DNA from: HXMU1420-13 sp965601825
GTDB lineage: Bacteria > Bacteroidota > Rhodothermia > Balneolales > Balneolaceae
Reading direction: 5' to 3'
Length of the DNA stretch: 64,000 nt
Assembly (NCBI GenBank): GCA_965601825.1
Contig: OZ271839.1
Coordinates: 1,488,001 to 1,552,000, forward strand
The notes beneath the pieces were generated by a model. The model was not told the DNA's origin and did no database searches. It was given only the letters and a program-made list of their open reading frames with translations. A program made the translations under genes and the position numbers. This document shows, piece by piece, positions 1 to 9,055 of the stretch (within the stretch, counting starts at the first letter, position 1; the number at the start of each line of letters is the position of its first letter).

Positions 1-1
1 A

Positions 2-388
2 CAGCATCAAGAGAAGGTGCAGCAACAGAAGTTAGCTGAAGAGTTAACGAACAAAAATAAGATATCGGACTTAAGAAACGAGGTGAAAGGTAAACTAGAG
101 AATTACCTTGATAATAAAGAGCAGGATAAAGTTGCAAACATCCATACGATTAAAACACACAACGCTCACCTTATTCATGTAAATGATCATATCAACAAAT
201 TACAACAGCAAGAAGAGAAGGCTGACGAAAAGGTAAAAGAAGAGAGATCAAAGTTGGCAGAAGCTTTTAAGAAGCTAAGCATAATGGAAAAAGTGAAAGA
301 GAACGAGCAAGGCGCATTTGTGAAAAATGTGGCAAAGAAAGATCAAAACTTTATGGATGAAATATCCTCTCAATCTTTTAGCAGATAG
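2..388 (+). CDS. fliJ: FliJ-like flagellar export protein (5' end outside window)
   Basis: The reading frame is open to the first base, so the N-terminus is cut by the window edge; a GTG at position 17 is only an internal candidate start. About 128 residues are visible, close to the roughly 147 of a whole FliJ. The protein is highly charged, rich in Lys, Glu and Gln, and predicted almost entirely coiled coil, as expected for FliJ, the coiled-coil stalk of the FliI ATPase in the flagellar type III export gate. Low conservation makes the family call rest partly on context: it lies directly before a MotE/YlxF-like gene and fliK. fliF, fliG, fliH and fliI are expected just upstream, outside the window. 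Confidence 0.7.
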   Translation, partial: QHQEKVQQQKLAEELTNKNKISDLRNEVKGKLENYLDNKEQDKVANIHTIKTHNAHLIHVNDHINKLQQQEEKADEKVKEERSKLAEAFKKLSIMEKVKENEQGAFVKNVAKKDQNFMDEISSQSFSR

Positions 389-393
389 AAACC

Positions 394-981
394 ATGAATA
401 AAGGAGCGATAGTAAAAATTGCCGGTTTTCTTGTGGTACCTATAATAGTAATGCTGATTGTAGTGTACTTCTTATATCCAATGCTGAACAAAGACAGATA
501 CGATCTGATAGTTCGCACTAACGGTACCATGTTCGATTCTGTATTAGTCGATTCTTTAGCTCGTGTTGATAGCTTGATGAGAGCTGATTCAATTGCTGTT
601 GCCGATTCATTAGCATTAGTAGAAGCAGAACTTTTAGAGCGAGCTCAAAAAATGGATTTCGCGACCAAGATAGACTCACTTGAGCGTCTTGTTTATGTTT
701 TATCAGCACGTTTGGAAGGACTTGAAACACTAGATGCTCCGGTTTCAAATCAGGAGCAAGCGACAATGACAACCGATCAACTTGAAGAAGAAGCATTTAA
801 AGATCGAGTCAAAAGTCTATTAAATCTGGAAGAAAATGAAATGGCGCCAATACTCGATAAGATGACGAGTGATCAATTAGTGCGTCTATATAAAGAGGCA
901 GGGAATACCCAGAGAGAGAAAATTTTAAGAGCACTGAACTCAGATCGTGCTGCAAGATTGATTACTGAAGTAATGCTATGA
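394..981 (+). CDS. MotE/YlxF-like flagellar membrane protein with MgtE-N-type domain
   Basis: This 195-residue protein has one N-terminal membrane segment (about residues 9-29), a heptad-rich coiled coil containing repeated (A/V)DSL units (about 45-115), and a C-terminal helical domain (about 135-195) of the MgtE_N/FliG-like type, recognisable from EMAPILDKM and KILRALNSDRAARLI. That layout matches MotE/YlxF/FlbB-family proteins, which sit between fliJ and fliK in many genomes and in some species act as a stator or export chaperone. It starts 5 bp after fliJ and its stop overlaps the fliK start by 4 bp, so translation is probably coupled. The family is well supported; the exact role is inferred. 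Confidence 0.65.
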   Translation: MNKGAIVKIAGFLVVPIIVMLIVVYFLYPMLNKDRYDLIVRTNGTMFDSVLVDSLARVDSLMRADSIAVADSLALVEAELLERAQKMDFATKIDSLERLVYVLSARLEGLETLDAPVSNQEQATMTTDQLEEEAFKDRVKSLLNLEENEMAPILDKMTSDQLVRLYKEAGNTQREKILRALNSDRAARLITEVML

Positions 982-3332
982 TTAAGGACTTGATAGCAAA
1001 TATCGTCCAACAATCAGCAGGGTCAAAGACGGATTCCGCTTCAAACCTTCAAGGCAGCGATCAGGTTGCTGAGGAATTTAAGGCAGTGTTAGCAGCTTTA
1101 AATTCTGAAGAAACGAGTCAAGACCTAACACAGGTCAAAAAGTCTGATAATAAAACTCAAGACTTGAGTATTGCAGAGACTGAAAATCAAGAGAATATTG
1201 AACTTGAAGCTGTAAATGCATCAGAATTAGAAAATCAGCAACAGGTCAAGATTGAAGAAGCTGATATTGAATCACAAAAAGTGTTTGGATTAGAAAATGA
1301 TGCTAATCTAAGTACTAAAAATGATGTAACTGTTAAAACTGAAGATTCAACTTTAATTGTAAACACAGAGGAGAATTCAGTTAATATCGATAAAAGTTCT
1401 GTCCCAAGTAATTTTATCGAAACAGAATTAAATTCAGCTAATTTCGATAAAAATTCTGTTCCAAGTAATTACATCGAAACAGAGTCAAATACAGCAGAAT
1501 CACAAAATAGTCAGGTTGAGAATCTAAAAACTCAAGAGAACGCGAAGCTGCCAACGGAATCAAATATAGTTCAAAATATCAGTTCGGATGATTTGGCAAC
1601 ATCAGAAACCAAAGTAGTACAGAACGATACAGCTAAACTAAATGAGAATGGTCAAGAAGCTAAACCAATAACTGGAGCTTCAGAAACATTAAAGCAAAAT
1701 GTTGATGCGGTTGATAGAGATATTTTTAGAATAAATAATACAAGTGAAGAATCAAGAACAGCTAATCAACCGGTTGAAATAGAGAATAGTCCTGCGAAAA
1801 CAGAATCAAGACGAGATACAGTTTTGAATTCAGAGAAAACGGTCTCTTCTAATCAGGCTATTCCATCAGAGAATTCACAAGTAAAAGAGGTTAGACCTGG
1901 AAATCAGGTTTTAGCAAATCAACAAAGAGAGATTTCAACTGAAATTGGGAAATCCCAAAGCCAGCAAACTGATTTAGAATCAGAGGTAATTAAGGAGAGC
2001 CCTCAATTTGAGAAGAGAGAGCAAGTAGTTGGACTTGATAGTAAATCAAACACGGCTGTTGTTGAAGAAAAGGGTAATCTTCAACAAAGTGCAGCTAACA
2101 CTGAAAGTGAGTTACAGAAGAAGAGTTCAAATGAAAGCTCATTATTCAGTAATTCGTCAGATTCAACTAGTTTAAACAAAGTAGCTGAAGGTGAGATATT
2201 TAAATTTGGTAACGGAACAAATTCATTACTTGATGAACCGGTAAAGCAAACGCTGTATCAGTCGGTAAATATTGAAGCTGAGAAAATTCAAAAAACTGAA
2301 GCTCAGGTTCCTACGATTACCCAGTCTGAGACATCAAATAGTCTCAGTAAAAAGCCAGCATCTAGTTTGGTTGACTCGACCACAATTCTGAATTCGAATC
2401 AAAAGACTCAAACAACAAATTTTGAAACTGTTTCTCGAGCTAACATTCAGAATAATGAAGTATTAGTTCAGGTAAATCAGACAGCAAAAGAAGCTAATCC
2501 ATCGGATTTCAGTCACACAAAAAATCCTGAATTAATTCAATTCATTCAGAATCACAAGACTGAGGTAATCAAGCCAAAAGAAGCTAAGGAACAGAGATTC
2601 GCATTATCACAAACTGAACAGGCAGAGACTAGATTAAGACTACTTGTAGACTCCGTGCGACCGGAAATCCTCTCCAATAGAGAGGCTCCGGTCGGTTTTA
2701 TCACCACCCATACTCTTGATGAAAAGATCCAATTCTTTAATCCAACAATGACTTTGAGCAATGATCAGGAAGCATTACTGAAAGAGTTTATGGTGGAATC
2801 GATTCAGGGTAAAGACCAGAAAGCAGCAGATCAAAATACCTTGGGTTTTCTAAGATTGGGTGAATTACCGATTGCTAATTCAACAGCAAGAAGATCGATT
2901 ATAAATAGCTTTTCGAATGTCTTGAAGCAGGAAATGTCTTCATCATTAAGACAAGAAGAACAATGGCAAAAACATAGTTTCAAGCTTGATGATGGAAATA
3001 ATATCAATATGACTACTCGAAATATTGATGGCGTTCTTCAAATCAAGTTAGTAGCGAGTAACCCGGAGTTAAATCGCCTGCTCATGAGCATGGAACAAGA
3101 AATTAAAGATCACTTGAAAGAAGAACTGAATCTCGAATTAGATCTTCAGTTTACTGGAAATCAAAACGAGGAATTTTCAAGTGTATTTGGCGACAGCTCA
3201 GACAATAAAAAGCAGAGCTGGAACCAGTCCGGATCAGGTCAGAATAATGAAGATCAGAACAAAGAAGATGTTCGAGGTTTACAGCCTTCAATCCGGAGTT
3301 TTGGGTACAACCAAATGGAATGGACCGCATAA
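978..3332 (+). CDS. fliK: Flagellar hook-length control protein FliK
   Basis: At 784 residues this is about twice the length of enterobacterial FliK. Residues 1 to about 600 are low-complexity and rich in Asn, Ser, Glu and Gln, fitting a disordered secreted ruler. They include a 19-residue tandem duplication (57-bp unit, bases 1374-1487; first copy begins NSVNIDKSSVPS). The C-terminal 150 residues form the conserved Flg_hook domain (LRQEEQW, LQIKLVASNPELNRLLMS, LNLELDLQF), which in known FliK proteins contacts FlhB to switch export from hook to filament substrates. It overlaps the upstream gene by 4 bp and is followed 10 bp later by flgD. A ruler of this length would predict a long hook; that is inference. 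Confidence 0.85.
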   Translation: MIKDLIANIVQQSAGSKTDSASNLQGSDQVAEEFKAVLAALNSEETSQDLTQVKKSDNKTQDLSIAETENQENIELEAVNASELENQQQVKIEEADIESQKVFGLENDANLSTKNDVTVKTEDSTLIVNTEENSVNIDKSSVPSNFIETELNSANFDKNSVPSNYIETESNTAESQNSQVENLKTQENAKLPTESNIVQNISSDDLATSETKVVQNDTAKLNENGQEAKPITGASETLKQNVDAVDRDIFRINNTSEESRTANQPVEIENSPAKTESRRDTVLNSEKTVSSNQAIPSENSQVKEVRPGNQVLANQQREISTEIGKSQSQQTDLESEVIKESPQFEKREQVVGLDSKSNTAVVEEKGNLQQSAANTESELQKKSSNESSLFSNSSDSTSLNKVAEGEIFKFGNGTNSLLDEPVKQTLYQSVNIEAEKIQKTEAQVPTITQSETSNSLSKKPASSLVDSTTILNSNQKTQTTNFETVSRANIQNNEVLVQVNQTAKEANPSDFSHTKNPELIQFIQNHKTEVIKPKEAKEQRFALSQTEQAETRLRLLVDSVRPEILSNREAPVGFITTHTLDEKIQFFNPTMTLSNDQEALLKEFMVESIQGKDQKAADQNTLGFLRLGELPIANSTARRSIINSFSNVLKQEMSSSLRQEEQWQKHSFKLDDGNNINMTTRNIDGVLQIKLVASNPELNRLLMSMEQEIKDHLKEELNLELDLQFTGNQNEEFSSVFGDSSDNKKQSWNQSGSGQNNEDQNKEDVRGLQPSIRSFGYNQMEWTA
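1374..1487 (+). repeat. 57-bp in-frame tandem duplication inside fliK
   Basis: Two head-to-tail copies, 1374-1430 and 1431-1487, encode 19-residue units that share (S/N)SVPSN(F/Y)IETE. The copies differ at several bases, so the duplication is not brand new. It lies in the disordered ruler part of FliK, where repeat gain or loss would change protein length without breaking the frame. Confidence 0.85.
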
Positions 3333-3342
3333 ATAACTAGCT

Positions 3343-4023
3343 ATGGATATTCAAGGAATTAACCCCGCTTTAACGCAATTAAGCTCACAACCTCAGGGTA
3401 AAAGCTCTTTAGGACAACAAGAATTCTTACAGCTCCTTGTTGCTCAATTACAAAATCAAGATCCGGTAAATCCAATGGATGGTGCTCAATTTGCTTCACA
3501 GCTAGCACAATTCAACTCTGTAGAACAATTGATTGGCGTTAATGACGGTCTAAATCAATTAGCTGTTAGCCAGGATTTAATGGGAGCCAGTTTAACAAAC
3601 TCGATGGCAGCTTCACTAACTGGTAAAGAAGTTCGCGCATTAAGTAATGAGATTGCACTGAGTAGTGAAGGGAATTCAGAAATCAACTACAAATTGAATG
3701 ATTCGGCTACGGAAGTTGAAATTGTAATCAAGACGGCAAGTGGTGCAGAAGTTCGTCGAGAAAGTTTATCAGGAGTACCATCAGGTGATAATTCATGGAC
3801 TTGGGATGGTTTGGATAACAACGGACAACGAATGGGTGAAGGTAATTACAAAATTGAAGTAGTTGCCAAGAATGGTGATAACTCGGTAAGTGCACTCACA
3901 TTCCTAGAAGGATTTGCAAGTAAAGTCAGATACACTAGTCAGGGTGTGTATCTGTCTGTAAATGGCATCAACATTCCAATTGGCGATGTTGAAGAAGTTG
4001 GTACAGGAATTATCAACGACTAA
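3343..4023 (+). CDS. flgD: Flagellar hook assembly (cap) protein FlgD
   Basis: This 226-residue protein begins with the conserved FlgD N-terminal region: residues 21-48 read LGQQEFLQLLVAQLQNQDP then NPMDGAQFASQLAQFNSVEQL, diagnostic of the hook scaffold. The C-terminal half is the FlgD Ig-like/tudor module, including SWTWDGLDNNGQRMGEGNYKIEV near residues 148-170. FlgD caps the growing hook and guides FlgE polymerisation outside the cell. It is 10 bp after fliK, and flgE follows after 107 bp, so the order matches the usual hook operon. Length is normal for the family. Confidence 0.95.
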   Translation: MDIQGINPALTQLSSQPQGKSSLGQQEFLQLLVAQLQNQDPVNPMDGAQFASQLAQFNSVEQLIGVNDGLNQLAVSQDLMGASLTNSMAASLTGKEVRALSNEIALSSEGNSEINYKLNDSATEVEIVIKTASGAEVRRESLSGVPSGDNSWTWDGLDNNGQRMGEGNYKIEVVAKNGDNSVSALTFLEGFASKVRYTSQGVYLSVNGINIPIGDVEEVGTGIIND

Positions 4024-4130
4024 GAAATTAAAAAATAAATAAACATAACTATAACGGGTTGCTCATCAGGTTAATTAGAGAGCAGCACTAGCAGAAAAGA
4101 AACTGCATTTAAAAAAACAGGAGAACTCTC

Positions 4131-5747
4131 ATGTCATTAGTTAAATCATTAAACGCAGGCGTAAGTGGCTTAAATGCTTTCCAGGCGAAAATGGACGTGA
4201 TTGGTAACAACATAGCAAATGTTGACACCACAGGATTTAAATCATCATCCATCACTTTTGCAGAAATGATGAATCAAAACTTAGGCCGTGAAGGTGCTGG
4301 TGAATCTGCTCCCCAACTTAGCAACCAGGTTGGTTTGGGTGTTCGCGTTTCATCTATTAGCCGAAACTTTGGTCAGGGTGCTATGCAAAATACCGGTAGA
4401 ACTACCGACTTAGCTCTTTCTGGAGAAGGATTCTTTGTAATGAACTCAGGTGGTGAGAATCTACTTTCGAGATCAGGGAATTTTGTATTCAATAGTGATG
4501 GATTTTTAGTAGATCAGTCTGGTAACAATGTAATGGGTTATATCGCTGACAGGTCAGGTAACATCATTGCTGGTGGAACTCCGGATGCAGTTAGAATTGA
4601 TTTTGAAAATCCACTCCCACCAAAACAAACGGATTTAGTTACACTAGCCGGTAACTTGAATGCGAATACAAGTAAGAATAAAGTGCTTCAAGCACAAAGT
4701 GGATTTACTACAGCTGGTAATCCAGCCGAAGGCTCAACAGAAATTAATAACATCTCTCAAATTTTAACGCCGCTAGTTGCTGGTGATGTGATCAATTTTG
4801 ATGTGTCATTAAACGACGGAACCGCAACAACCATTAGTCATACGTACGCAGCTGGAGATACTTTAGATGATATGTTGGCTTCGTTCAACTCAGGTCTAAC
4901 TGCAGCTGAAGGTGAAATGGTATTAGTAGATGGAGCTTTAACTTTAAGATCTGCTCAATTAGGCGATAGTCAACTTGATGTTTCAAGCGTGAGCGTAGCT
5001 GGTACTGGTGCCATTAACGTTCCGGGATTTGGTACAATCCAGGAAGGTGAGACCAATACTCAAACAATGAGTACAACAGTTTTCGATAATTTAGGTCGTG
5101 CACATTCCTTTATTCTTGAGTTTACTCAAACGGCGAATAACGAATGGCAGTATGATGCTAAGTTCTTGGATGGTGAGACTATTAGTGCAGGTCAAACAGG
5201 CACGGTTACATTTGATGAGTTAGGTCAGATGACTTCAGGTGATATATTCACTTTAACATTCGAACCAGGCGGTGGCGCAGGAACAACTTCTTTTGATGTG
5301 TCACTTGGTGATACGAACACAGGCACCACTTTCTCTCAATATTCTGGACAGAATACTGCGAAAGTAACAAGCCAGGATGGTTATAGATCTGGTCTTCTTG
5401 TAGATGTTGCAATTGATGGTGATGGCCAGGTTCAAGGTATTTATGACAATGGCAACTCTGCTGTTCTTGCACAAATTGCAGTAGCACAAGTTCAAAACCA
5501 AAATGGTTTAGAGATGATTGGTTCTGGCTTGTTCAGAGCTACATCTGCAGCAGGTGAAACATTTATTGATACGGCTGGAAATCTGGCTGGAACCAATATT
5601 AACTCAGGGAGCTTAGAGGGCTCAAATGTGGATCTTGCAAGAGAATTCACAAATATGATCACTTCTCAGCGCGCATATCAATCTAATGCACGTGTAATTA
5701 CTACTTCCGACGAAATGTTGACGGAAGCAGTTAACTTGAAGCGATAA
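4131..5747 (+). CDS. flgE: Flagellar hook protein FlgE
   Basis: This 538-residue protein has the flagellar rod/hook N-terminal motif (LNAGVSGLNAFQAKMDVIGNNIANVDTTGFK; residues about 7-37) and the matching C-terminal helix (GSNVDLAREFTNMITSQRAYQSNARVI; about 503-530) that together form the hook D0 core. The middle is a longer variable D1/D2 region with a FlgE D2-like segment. A clear GGAGAA ribosome-binding site lies 7 bp before the ATG. FlgE polymerises into the universal-joint hook after rod completion. It ends the first transcription unit, since a strong terminator follows about 50 bp downstream. Confidence 0.95.
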   Translation: MSLVKSLNAGVSGLNAFQAKMDVIGNNIANVDTTGFKSSSITFAEMMNQNLGREGAGESAPQLSNQVGLGVRVSSISRNFGQGAMQNTGRTTDLALSGEGFFVMNSGGENLLSRSGNFVFNSDGFLVDQSGNNVMGYIADRSGNIIAGGTPDAVRIDFENPLPPKQTDLVTLAGNLNANTSKNKVLQAQSGFTTAGNPAEGSTEINNISQILTPLVAGDVINFDVSLNDGTATTISHTYAAGDTLDDMLASFNSGLTAAEGEMVLVDGALTLRSAQLGDSQLDVSSVSVAGTGAINVPGFGTIQEGETNTQTMSTTVFDNLGRAHSFILEFTQTANNEWQYDAKFLDGETISAGQTGTVTFDELGQMTSGDIFTLTFEPGGGAGTTSFDVSLGDTNTGTTFSQYSGQNTAKVTSQDGYRSGLLVDVAIDGDGQVQGIYDNGNSAVLAQIAVAQVQNQNGLEMIGSGLFRATSAAGETFIDTAGNLAGTNINSGSLEGSNVDLAREFTNMITSQRAYQSNARVITTSDEMLTEAVNLKR

Positions 5748-5796
5748 GCTCCGATAAGAACCTCATAGGTTATTAAGAACTTCATGGTAGGTTGGT

Positions 5797-5838
5797 TAAA
5801 ACCCCACCCCGACAATTGCGTTGGGTGTGGGGTTTTTC
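5797..5838 (+). terminator. Rho-independent terminator after flgE
   Basis: The hairpin pairs AAAACCCCACCC (5798-5809) with GGGTGTGGGG (5823-5832) around a short loop and is followed by a run of five T. It separates flgE from the motA-fliR unit, so motA should have its own promoter in 5839-5989. Confidence 0.85.
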
Positions 5839-5989
5839 ATTGAAATAGGGGTCAAAAAAATGGAATCAGCTAAAACTTATGATTAGGTAATTCACTGCCG
5901 ATAATTTCAGGAGAACTGTACAACCATCCGTCAAAGGGTAACAGACAGAATTTCTAGTGGTTATGCTGACGGAGCAATTTTAAAGCGGT

Positions 5990-6868
5990 ATGCTGGATAA
6001 ATCGAGTATGATTGGGTTAACGCTAGGCATTGTCTTAGTGTTAGGAGCGATTCTGCCTAAAGCAAGTATCCTCATATTTATTGACGTTCCTTCATTTATC
6101 ATCGTGGCTGGTGGGCTTTTTGCATCTACGATGGTAAGCTTCGACTTCAATAAAATTAAAGGTGCATTTGCTTTGATGATGCGCCTTATGAAGGATGCGG
6201 GTGTAGATCTTCGTACTGATATGGAGTTAATCACTCTTTTCGCACGTCGTGTTCGTACAGGTGGGTTATTAGTTCTTGATGAAGACATAAAACATCTTAA
6301 AGATGAATACCTAAAAAACGGTCTTCAATTAGCTGTTGATGGTTTTAAAACGGAAAGTTTAAACAGCATTCTAACCGATGAAATTACGAGTGAAGAAGAA
6401 ATTTCATTCACTGCAATTAACGTATTAACAGCTATGAGTAATTTTGCTCCTGCTTTTGGTATGATTGGGACAGTAATTGGTATGGTATTGATGCTTCAGA
6501 ACCTTTCTGATCCGGAAGCATTAGGTGCTGGTATTGCCGTAGCACTTCTTACCACACTATATGGTAGTATGCTATCAAACATGTTATTTGCACCACTTGC
6601 AGGGAAGGTTACCTATCTGGCAGAACTGGATTTGAATAGAAAGAAAATGTTTAGAGTGGCTATTCTTTCCATGGTAGAGGGTGAGAACCCAAGAATAATG
6701 GAAAAGAAGATGCTCATATACATTGAACCGGCAGATCGTGCAGAATATGTGAAGCATCATGAAGGGCTTAAGATCATGAAAGCCCGCGACGAAAAACTAT
6801 ATAAACTCTGGAAAGAACAACAAGGTAAAGAATGGGAAAACCTGAAAAAGATTCTGGAACCTGGTTAA
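5990..6868 (+). CDS. motA: Flagellar stator protein MotA (PomA-like)
   Basis: This 292-residue MotA/ExbB-family protein has four membrane segments (about residues 7-25, 32-50, 155-175, 185-205) with a large cytoplasmic loop between TM2 and TM3. The TM3 signature MSNFAPAFGMIGTVIGMVLML is typical of MotA/PomA. MotA forms the five-fold ring around MotB and contacts FliG to produce torque. The start is taken at the ATG at 5990; GGAG at 5971 lies rather far upstream and an ATG at 6008 is an alternative. Its 3' end overlaps motB by 37 bp, indicating translational coupling. Confidence 0.93.
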   Translation: MLDKSSMIGLTLGIVLVLGAILPKASILIFIDVPSFIIVAGGLFASTMVSFDFNKIKGAFALMMRLMKDAGVDLRTDMELITLFARRVRTGGLLVLDEDIKHLKDEYLKNGLQLAVDGFKTESLNSILTDEITSEEEISFTAINVLTAMSNFAPAFGMIGTVIGMVLMLQNLSDPEALGAGIAVALLTTLYGSMLSNMLFAPLAGKVTYLAELDLNRKKMFRVAILSMVEGENPRIMEKKMLIYIEPADRAEYVKHHEGLKIMKARDEKLYKLWKEQQGKEWENLKKILEPG

Positions 6869-7587
6869 TGACCTATGGCGACCTTGTGACGCTACTTCTG
6901 GTGTTTTTTGTTCTTTTATATACGATGACACCGGGAGTAGAAGAGCAGGCGTTCAATAGTTTCATTTCCTATTTCCAACAGCATTCCGGCTTCTTTCCAG
7001 ATAATAGTAGTTTGACGACTGACCTCCAGAATAATCCAAATCCGGAGCAAGTTGATGAATTCCTGGAAGAACAGATGGAGCGATGGCAGGCAATGGCAGA
7101 ATTTGTTGAAAACACTGCTACAATGGATGGTGTTGAGATTGAGGCGACGAAAGAAGGATTTTTGATAATTCTGGATGATTCTGTGGCGTTTGCTAGTGGA
7201 TCATCAAATTTATTACCTGAAGCCAGAGAAATTTTATCTGAAGTAGCTAAATCAATAGACACAGGCAGATGGGAAATTGAAGTACAAGGTCACACTGATA
7301 ATGTTCCAATAAGTGGTGGGAGTATCCATCAAACAAATTGGCATCTTGGTGCAGCTCGTGCAGTTTCTGTATTACAATACATACAAGAGCGTGCTGATAT
7401 TGAACCAGAATTATTTCAGGCAACAAGTTTTGGTGAATATCGACCTGTTGCACCAAATAATACCCCGGAAGGAAGGCGTGCTAATCGACGTGTTGAAATC
7501 TACTTAAAAGACAAGACTATCGATGAAGTGATAGATGAAGAATCTGAACCTTTGACGCTCGAAACATCATTTAATGAGCTTGATTAG
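6832..7587 (+). CDS. motB: Flagellar stator protein MotB (OmpA-like peptidoglycan binding)
   Basis: This 251-residue protein has a short cytoplasmic N-terminus, one membrane helix with the ion-carrying Asp17 (TYGDLVTLLLVFFVLLY), and a periplasmic OmpA/MotB domain carrying the peptidoglycan-binding signature GHTDNVPI at residues 153-160 and RANRRVEIYL near the end. It anchors the stator to the cell wall. The DLVTLLLVFFVLL helix looks more like PomB-type (Na+) stators than E. coli MotB, so sodium coupling is possible but not proven. The start lies inside the motA 3' end, and fliL follows after 11 bp. Confidence 0.93.
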   Translation: MGKPEKDSGTWLMTYGDLVTLLLVFFVLLYTMTPGVEEQAFNSFISYFQQHSGFFPDNSSLTTDLQNNPNPEQVDEFLEEQMERWQAMAEFVENTATMDGVEIEATKEGFLIILDDSVAFASGSSNLLPEAREILSEVAKSIDTGRWEIEVQGHTDNVPISGGSIHQTNWHLGAARAVSVLQYIQERADIEPELFQATSFGEYRPVAPNNTPEGRRANRRVEIYLKDKTIDEVIDEESEPLTLETSFNELD

Positions 7588-7598
7588 AGAGAAATATT

Positions 7599-8093
7599 AT
7601 GGCTGAGAAAAAAGATACTAAACCAAAGAAAGGAGCTGCAAAGAACAAAAAAGCAGCACCAAATAAGCTGGTTGCAATTGGAAAAATTTTCCTATTAGTG
7701 CTAATTCTTGCAGGTCAAGGTTACTTAGCATATGTAATAGTGGATAAATACTATCCAAGTTTATATGCAAAAATGAATGAAGAGGATCCACCTGAAATAG
7801 GTACATATTTGATGGAGCAACTGGTCGTTAATCCTGCAAATACCAACGGTAGAAGGTACCTAATGGTCGAAATTAGTCTGGAAATGAACGTTGAGCACAT
7901 TCCAATGATGGAAACCAACAATCCTAAAGTGAAGCAGGAGCTTATAGAAACCTTTTCTAAACGAACTGTAAGTCAATTAACTACTGCTTCTGAACGGGAT
8001 GTTATCCGACGAGAGGTAACCGATATAATTAATTCCTCAATCGGAGAGACTTCGGTACAAAACTTGTATTTCACGAAGTATGTATTGCAATGA
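7599..8093 (+). CDS. fliL: Flagellar basal body-associated protein FliL
   Basis: This 164-residue protein has a Lys/Ala-rich cytoplasmic N-terminus (about residues 1-24), one membrane segment (about 25-47), and a periplasmic FliL domain with YLMEQLVVNPANTNGRRYLMVEISLEM and a C-terminal VQNLYFTKYVLQ, typical of the family ending in F(T/S)(K/E)(Y/F)V(V/L)Q. FliL rings surround the stator and stabilise its active state. It sits between motB and fliM, the usual order. Confidence 0.9.
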   Translation: MAEKKDTKPKKGAAKNKKAAPNKLVAIGKIFLLVLILAGQGYLAYVIVDKYYPSLYAKMNEEDPPEIGTYLMEQLVVNPANTNGRRYLMVEISLEMNVEHIPMMETNNPKVKQELIETFSKRTVSQLTTASERDVIRREVTDIINSSIGETSVQNLYFTKYVLQ

Positions 8094-8117
8094 TCATAAC
8101 CACATACTCTGAAATTA

Positions 8118-9053
8118 ATGGATTCCCAATCACCCAAAAAACGAAAGGGAAAAGTTAAGTATGTAGTACCCTACGACTTTAAACGCCCTAAGCTATTCTC
8201 GAAAGAGATCATGCGAACTATTTCGCAGATCCATGATAATGTTTCGAGGGGTATCGGTCGTATTTTCAGCAATGCATTGAATTATAAAGTAGATGTATCT
8301 CTAAGCAGAATAGAGCAATTTTCTCCATCCGATTTCATCACTGATATTCCTGTACCGGCTGTAGTTTATCATCTGGAAGGTAAGTCGAATAGTGGTGATA
8401 TCTTCATCTACATTCCTTCAGAATTTTGCATTCATATCATCGAAAGAGAAAGTGGAGGCCCCGGAATTGATCTGTCCTACAAGCGAACTTTAACCACTAT
8501 TGAGGAAAAAATTATTTCGCGTATCCAGGAAAGATTAGAACGTGAATTAATTGAAGCATGGGATCCTTATGTGAAGTTCGAAGTCGGCAATGTGGTATAT
8601 GAAAATAAGCCCGACAATATCCATTTAGGTTCAGTAGATCCGCTATTAGCAGCCAAGATAAAAGTTGATTTGAATGAAGCTGTTATTGAATTCGGAATCT
8701 CTTATACCTACAACTTTTTGAAAAGAGCATTAAACGATTCAATCATTAAAAAAGATAGGGGTGCAAATCTAGAGAGATTGAATCATGAAGAAGCAATTGA
8801 CTACCGAAGAACACTAGAAAAAGCTCCAGTAAAAATTCAGCCATTACTTGGGTCAACTTCTCTCACATTAAATGAAATTTTGAATTTGAAAGAAGGCGAT
8901 ACGATACCGTTGCATCAAAAAGCTGATGAACCATTGCAAATTAAAGTTAATGGTGTCACAAAAATGAATGGTTATCCCGGTGTAAAGCAGGGGAGAAAGG
9001 CTATTAAAGTGTTTGAAATTATCGAAGAAATTAATGAACAGGAACTGGTGTAA
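8118..9053 (+). CDS. fliM: Flagellar motor switch protein FliM, without the N-terminal CheY-binding peptide
   Basis: This 311-residue protein carries the FliM core: YDFKRPKLFSKEIMRTISQIHDN (about residues 19-41), the CheC-like middle domain with SPSDFITDIPVPAVVYHL, and the C-terminal SpoA domain (about 235-305). FliM forms the C-ring with FliG and FliN. Only 18 residues precede YDFKRP, and they are basic; the usual LSQxEIDALL CheY-P-binding peptide and linker are absent. Upstream in-frame sequence reaches a stop after three codons, so a missed longer start cannot supply it. It ends 2 bp before the next gene. Confidence 0.93.
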   Translation: MDSQSPKKRKGKVKYVVPYDFKRPKLFSKEIMRTISQIHDNVSRGIGRIFSNALNYKVDVSLSRIEQFSPSDFITDIPVPAVVYHLEGKSNSGDIFIYIPSEFCIHIIERESGGPGIDLSYKRTLTTIEEKIISRIQERLERELIEAWDPYVKFEVGNVVYENKPDNIHLGSVDPLLAAKIKVDLNEAVIEFGISYTYNFLKRALNDSIIKKDRGANLERLNHEEAIDYRRTLEKAPVKIQPLLGSTSLTLNEILNLKEGDTIPLHQKADEPLQIKVNGVTKMNGYPGVKQGRKAIKVFEIIEEINEQELV

Positions 9054-9055
9054 TT

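Noticed and set aside
5897..5904. GCCGATAA, a perfect sigma-28 -10 box before motA
   Set aside because: No TAAA or TTAAG lies 15 bases upstream (the position reads ATGA), so a sigma-28 promoter is not supported.
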